Below are positions 60,257-64,000 of a DNA stretch of 64,000 nt, in pieces. Source of the stretch: Ornithodoros turicata (lineage: Eukaryota; Arthropoda; Arachnida; Ixodida; Argasidae). Position 1 is the stretch's first letter; the number at the start of each line of letters is the position of its first letter. Below the pieces are notes generated by a model. The model worked only from the letters and a program-made list of their open reading frames with translations, ran no database searches and was not told the origin of the DNA. The stretch is taken from positions 29,682,213 to 29,746,212 of the forward strand of contig NC_088202.1 in assembly GCF_037126465.1 (NCBI RefSeq). Reading direction: 5' to 3'. The position numbers were made by a program, and so were the translations under genes.

Positions 60257-60779
60257 GGAGTTGTAAGAATTTTCAAATTCGTTCTTTGTCTCCTCGAAAC
60301 GAAGCCAGGAAAACTGGAATCCCCGTGAATGTAGCGCGCCTTTGAAATGTAAAAGAAGGAGAAGAAAGAATAACAACAAGAATCACGACCTGATTGCAGG
60401 TCCGATTAAGTACCATCGTTGTGCCCAAACACTTCAGCTGTGAGCGTATCCTCCGATTCTGGCGCAGCGTCATACGGTTCTGAGAATCGAGTACAGGATC
60501 TCTTCAAGCACTATTCACCGCCACCACCCGATCATTTCCGTAACGGTACATCTGCACTGTAGTATTTCGGGCTCCACTTTACTGATGCCAAACACTAACG
60601 TTAAACCTCACTGTGACAGTAACAACTGTCAGCACATTTATCCAAGCACAGCACAAAACCCTGTAAACAGTTTAATGCCGCGCAGTATCATTAGTACCAA
60701 CTACCGACACAGTAGATAAACGCCGACGTCTCATGTGAATATGACGGAAAGTTCTTTTGAGGCTCACGTGTCTCCTAGT
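60257..60779. other. No recognised gene
   Basis: Only short overlapping frames; nothing supported. Confidence 0.45.
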
Positions 60780-61260
60780 GACTTGAAGGCTCATGAGGCC
60801 ATGTGGGTCCTCATGAGGTGAAGGTACGTGAGGCCATGAGGGCCCTCATGAGGTGAGGGCACGTGAGGATGAGGACACGTGAGGCCATGTGGGTCCTCAT
60901 TAGGCGAAAGTACGTGAGGCGCCGTGAGGACATGAGGGCCCTCATGAGGTGAGGGCACGTGAGGATGAGGACTCCTGAGGCCATGAGAGCCCTCATGAGG
61001 TGAGGACAAGTGAGGATGAGGACCCTCATGAGGTGAAGATACGCGAGGCCATGAGGGTCGTGAATAGCCTCATGAGGTGAAGGCACGTGAGGATGAGGAT
61101 GGTGAGGACTTTCGGGATCCAGATGCTCTGCAGTGAGGTTCGTGAGGGAAAAATTTGAAATGGAATGTGAGGGTGAGGGCGACTGAGGTTAAGTTACTGG
61201 TGAGGAAAATTTGGTGAGGGTGAGTGAGGCTGATAAAGTCCGTGCTTCGTGAGGTGAGGA
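60780..61260. repeat. CTCATGAGG-rich minisatellite (right)
   Basis: Repeats of CCTCATGAGGTGAGGGCACG and TGAGGATGAGGAC with GAGGCCATGAGGGC blocks, degenerating rightward. Same base motif as 56170-56560. Minus-strand frames of repeated Pro/His/Ser are artefacts. Confidence 0.9.
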
Positions 61261-61846
61261 TGAGTGAGGCCGCAGGAAAATGCCCACCTATGCAAGTTGC
61301 CGACGTCGTTGAGCGAGCATTCATGGACGCCGGCTGCGACCGTTTCCCGATGGCACATTACGGGGGTTTGGTCGTGGTCGCGTGCATTCCCCACGAAAAT
61401 GGTCAGGGCTGCCGCAATTCCAACGGCCGTTGAGTGCTCGTGTCTGCGGGAGCGCAGGATGATGCCTCTCCCGCTGCCGTAGCGTTTCGCTAGCTGAAAG
61501 GCCAGGTTGACCGCGACTTCGGGGCGGGATGGGTCTGTCAAGGCTCGTTCCTGCAGGGATCGTCCTCTGGTCATAGAGGAAAGGATCTAGGGCTCGGTGG
61601 GATGACTCCGCATTGTATTAATTGGGGGGGGGGGTTGTCACCCAAACCTGTTGCATGCAGGCGATCGACCGAGGCGGCTCCTCCCGACCACGCACAGCGT
61701 GGTTCCAACGCTAGCTCCGGGAGCGGAGGGGGCCGGTGTTCGAGCTCTGCCAGGAGGTCGCCTTGTATTGAACGAGCCTCCTGGGCCAACGCCTCAAGGG
61801 TAGTAAAGCGATGGGCTCTTTAGTAGGGCCGGAAGCGCGGATGGCA
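61261..61846. other. No confident gene; one 126-aa open frame
   Basis: A minus frame at 61194-61574 includes VAVNLAFQLAKRYGSGRGII and STAVGIAAALTIFVGNARDH. It is moderately GC-rich and plausible as coding, but has no domain I recognise and its C-terminus runs into the minisatellite. Left unassigned. Confidence 0.3.
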
Positions 61847-61849
61847 CTA

Positions 61850-62523
61850 GCTGCGTTTACATGGGCGCGAACGTCGACCCCAGCCGGCTGATCGGGAGCG
61901 TCGACCGTCCACGGTTTACATGGCAACTAGATAAGGCGCCTTAGCGCTCCCGAAATTCAGTCGACCTTACTCGCCGCCACGTCGTTAAAATGTTATCTCG
62001 GAAGTAAATATATTTCGCAGTATATTTATTCACGAAGTGTCTTATAACGCATTTTACAGGCTTTTCGCGGAATCTCCTCTGCCATTTTTCGTTCAATAGC
62101 CTGAAACATAGATTGGTTCCGCTGCCGCTTCGAATCCAGCTGCGATGTGATGTCTAATTCCCGAATAATGAACAACATTAATTTAGTGCTTTCGTCGGTC
62201 CATACGCATTGCGGTGGGTTCGAAGGGGTAGCGGGAACATCGCTTGCTTCCATCGCCATGCTTGCTTTCCTCCGAGAATTCAGAATTTCGCGGGCAATAT
62301 GGGAAGGGCTCGCTGATGACGTAACGGACACTGATCGCTAGGTCGACTGAACCGGTTTACATGGCAAAGGTAAGTCGACCATTGTCGACTGAACTAGGCC
62401 CTCCTAGCGACCTCGCTCCTCTGCGTCGACTTCCCTTTTCAGTCTACGTAGGCCGGTTTACATGAAGGAGGGAGGTCGACCTATCTGGCTAGGTCGACCT
62501 TTGTCGCCTTCATGTAAACGCGC
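61850..62523 (-). mobile_element. Small Harbinger-like element with Myb/SANT-like gene
   Basis: Termini GCTGCGTTTACATG and (reverse of the right end) GCGCGTTTACATG, flanked by CTA at 61847-61849 and 62524-62526 (3-bp TSD). Subterminal regions are packed with GTCGAC palindromes and GGTTTACATGG repeats. It carries one Myb/SANT-like ORF and no DDE transposase. PIF/Harbinger elements use 3-bp TSDs and a Myb-like accessory protein, hence the tentative class. Confidence 0.6.
62026..62331 (-). CDS. Myb/SANT-like (trihelix) DNA-binding protein, 101 aa
   Basis: After a Ser/Ala/Pro-rich N-terminus, CVWTDESTKLMLFIIRELD (first helix, Trp), then SKRQRNQSMFQAIERKMAEE and KACKMRYKTLRE fit the Myb/SANT-like fold, with the W..E....L start and the C..RYKTL third helix. 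Such proteins accompany Harbinger transposases in DNA binding. The ORF stops soon after the third helix, shorter than usual accessory proteins. It lies wholly inside the element at 61850-62523. Confidence 0.6.
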   Translation of the reverse strand: MSVTSSASPSHIAREILNSRRKASMAMEASDVPATPSNPPQCVWTDESTKLMLFIIRELDITSQLDSKRQRNQSMFQAIERKMAEEIPRKACKMRYKTLRE

Positions 62524-62526
62524 CTA

Positions 62527-62843
62527 CTGACGGATAGCCCGTGCGACGCGCTACTCTTCTGTAGCAGTGGGACCCGCTCTGCTGTACAGATCTTGCAATG
62601 CCCGAACGAATTCCTATAAGCTTTCCTCAGGATGTTAAGTACGCCTATGCAATTCTTCTAGGACACGGTATGCGTAATCCAGGGGAAGAAATTTGTTTTT
62701 GAACCGCTTCTGAAAGTCCTGAAGGAACTTAAACTCCGATTGCAACCGAAGCCAGCGGGCGGAGTCTACGACCAAAGCAACCTGCAGGATGCGTTGGATT
62801 AGAACTACGTCCGAAATTCCCATACCCGTCTGATAGGCGGTAA
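62527..62843. other. No recognised gene
   Basis: Short frames only (62635-62823 on minus, 62 aa, unrecognised, containing LVVDSARWLRLQSEFKFLQD). Possibly a transposon-derived remnant; nothing firm. Confidence 0.4.
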
Positions 62844-62897
62844 GGTAGAAATAGGTTAGAAATACTCAAATGCCTACAGAATGGTCAAACGGTTATT

Positions 62898-63533
62898 ATG
62901 ACTAAATTAGATAATATCGATTCTAAGAAAGCGGCGCATGAAACGATGTTAACGGACATTAGCAGTAAGCTGAGTAGAGCAGAAGAGCAGATTGAAACCT
63001 TGAAGAAAGTGGTAGCGCATCAGGCAAACGATCTTGGAAAGCTTCATCACCAAGTTAAGGAACTACAGTATAAAAATGCTGACATTGAAGATAGAAGTAG
63101 AAGACAGAATCTAGTTTTTTATGGCATTGAAGACAACAGCTCCGAAACATGGGATCAGAGTGAATCACTAATAAAAGAGATCTGTAAAGCAAACTTGGGG
63201 ATAGATTTAAGAAACATCGAGAGAGCACATAGAGTCGGTCGTTATAAAGAACAATCTAAGCGACCAGTCGTTGTGAACTTTGCCTCTTACAAGGAAAAAC
63301 AGGAAGTTATGTCTAAAGCAAGAAACTTCAAGGGAACGGCATATAGCGTCGACCAGGATTATTCCATTGAAACGCGACGCACTAGAAAGAAACTTTGGGA
63401 ATATGCGAAAGCAGTGAGAGCCCGGGAAGATAGCCGTGTAAATCTTAAACACGATAGGCTTGTCGTTGACGGAAAAACTTTTGTGTGGGATAAAGAAAAA
63501 GGCGAAGTTGTTCCCAGTTCGAAAACTCAGTGA
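62898..63533 (+). CDS. LINE ORF1 protein with coiled coil (211 aa from this Met)
   Basis: Residues 1-65 form a coiled coil (SRAEEQIETLKKVVAHQAND, LHHQVKELQYKNADIEDRSR). The RRQNLVFYGIEDN and NIERAHRVGRYKEQSKRPVV blocks match the RRM-like region of L1-ORF1p/Transposase_22 proteins, found in many CR1/L2-type ORF1s. The open frame extends upstream to 62844 without a Met, so the true start is probably lost by truncation. Binds RNA and chaperones the RNP in such elements. Ends with TGA at 63531-63533. Confidence 0.85.
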   Translation: MTKLDNIDSKKAAHETMLTDISSKLSRAEEQIETLKKVVAHQANDLGKLHHQVKELQYKNADIEDRSRRQNLVFYGIEDNSSETWDQSESLIKEICKANLGIDLRNIERAHRVGRYKEQSKRPVVVNFASYKEKQEVMSKARNFKGTAYSVDQDYSIETRRTRKKLWEYAKAVRAREDSRVNLKHDRLVVDGKTFVWDKEKGEVVPSSKTQ

Positions 63534-64000
63534 CGACGACGAACCAAAACAATTCCTCTGCCTAGTGAAATAGTTGCACTTCCAATAAACTGCAGGAGCG
63601 TCGTAAATAAAGTTGAGGACCTGGCAGGTCTCATTGAGTCCGTAAAAGCTGACATAATATTTGGAACAGAATCATGGTTAAAGTCATGTATTCAAAACGA
63701 GGAGGTATTTCCTGAAGTCTTCAATGTTTATCGAAAAGACAGGACCAGCCGAGGCGGAGGTGTGTTTATTTTAGTTCACGCATCCTTAAGGTCATCAGAG
63801 TTCGATGTTGGTGGTAACACCGCAGAAACGGTTTGGTGTACAGTTAGTTTTGCTAATTGCTCACATGCACTGGGCGTTTTCTTTCGCCCGCCTGGATCGG
63901 ATGCTGGACTATTGCACTCGCTCTTTGATATTATATCCGGGATTCCTAATAGTACTATCATGTTAGCAGGTGATTTTAATTTGCCTGACTTGTGCTGGCA
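63534..64000 (+). CDS. LINE ORF2 endonuclease (APE type), partial at window edge
   Basis: In frame with ORF1 directly after its TGA: RRRTKTIPLPSEIVALPINC, then LAGLIESVKADIIFGTESWL (catalytic Glu in TES), SRGGGVFILVH and MLAGDFNLPDLCW (GDFN) at the window end. These are the N-terminal boxes of the APE endonuclease domain that nicks target DNA. No in-frame ATG occurs before the one at about 63960, so expression would need readthrough, reinitiation at a non-AUG codon, or a 5' part lost from this copy. Continues beyond 64000. Confidence 0.85.

Larger units (their letters stand above)
62844..64000 (+). mobile_element. CR1/L2-like LINE, 5'-truncated, running off the window
   Basis: ORF1 (coiled coil plus RNA-binding region) is followed in the same frame by ORF2, whose endonuclease domain continues past 64000. 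Frame open from 62844, where a TAA precedes it. Confidence 0.85.

Noticed and set aside
60791..61086. Repetitive Ser-Pro-His frames
   Set aside because: Translation of the CTCATGAGG minisatellite.
1..64000. CRISPR arrays, bacterial operons, ribosome binding sites or rRNA genes
   Set aside because: The content is eukaryotic mobile DNA; repeats here are minisatellites, TIRs or LTRs, and no spacer-repeat pattern or rRNA sequence was seen.

Overview
The window looks like eukaryotic nuclear DNA, most likely from a tick or another chelicerate. That assignment is an inference from two tRNA-derived SINE types that resemble families common in ixodid ticks, and from the mix of elements present (CR1/L2-, I- and Tx1/L1-type LINEs, Ty3/gypsy, Penelope, Polinton, mariner). 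I found no convincing intron-exon host gene. Almost everything recognisable is mobile DNA, much of it nested inside other mobile DNA.

Layout. 1-3170: one SINE with an 11-bp target site duplication (TSD) in otherwise unrecognised sequence. 3180-14345: a LINE split by a 9.1-kb palindromic element (4915-14018) with roughly 4.1 and 4.7 kb arms, a 309-bp loop, AGTAGTATA termini and a 6-bp TSD (AAGATA). Each arm holds the same two unknown genes. 15755-46200: the remains of a tandem array of tRNA-Ser(GCU)-like units about 285-290 bp apart on the minus strand. This array has been invaded by a decayed Polinton/Maverick-like element (16771-28511, 6-bp TSD GGTGTC) and repeatedly by one LINE family whose poly(A) 3' end always abuts the 5' end of the tRNA. 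The Polinton carries a composite Penelope element (21303-25924). The longest LINE copy (30058-44485) carries a hairpin-plus-tRNA insertion, a Penelope fragment and a complete gypsy LTR element (35216-44344). That gypsy is itself interrupted by a second Penelope-like element (35755-40281), which encodes an SGNH/GDSL hydrolase and holds a further SINE.

46600-56000: a 5'-truncated I-type LINE with RNase H, fragments of gypsy and of the tRNA-associated LINE, and long stretches with nothing recognisable. 56170-64000: two CTCATGAGG-rich minisatellites, a DNA transposon with ~400-bp terminal inverted repeats holding a DUF4817-like gene and a deleted mariner, a TTAA-type MITE, a hairpin element, a small Harbinger-like element with a Myb/SANT-like gene, and a LINE at the right edge whose ORF1 and ORF2 share one frame separated by a single TGA.

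Most promising items: (1) the giant palindrome with Polinton-type ends; (2) the LINE family that appears to target tRNA-Ser genes, making about 50-bp TSDs from the tRNA 5' half; (3) the Penelope-like element with an SGNH hydrolase gene; (4) the perfect 150-bp palindrome linked to a tRNA-like sequence and flanked by a 13-bp TSD.
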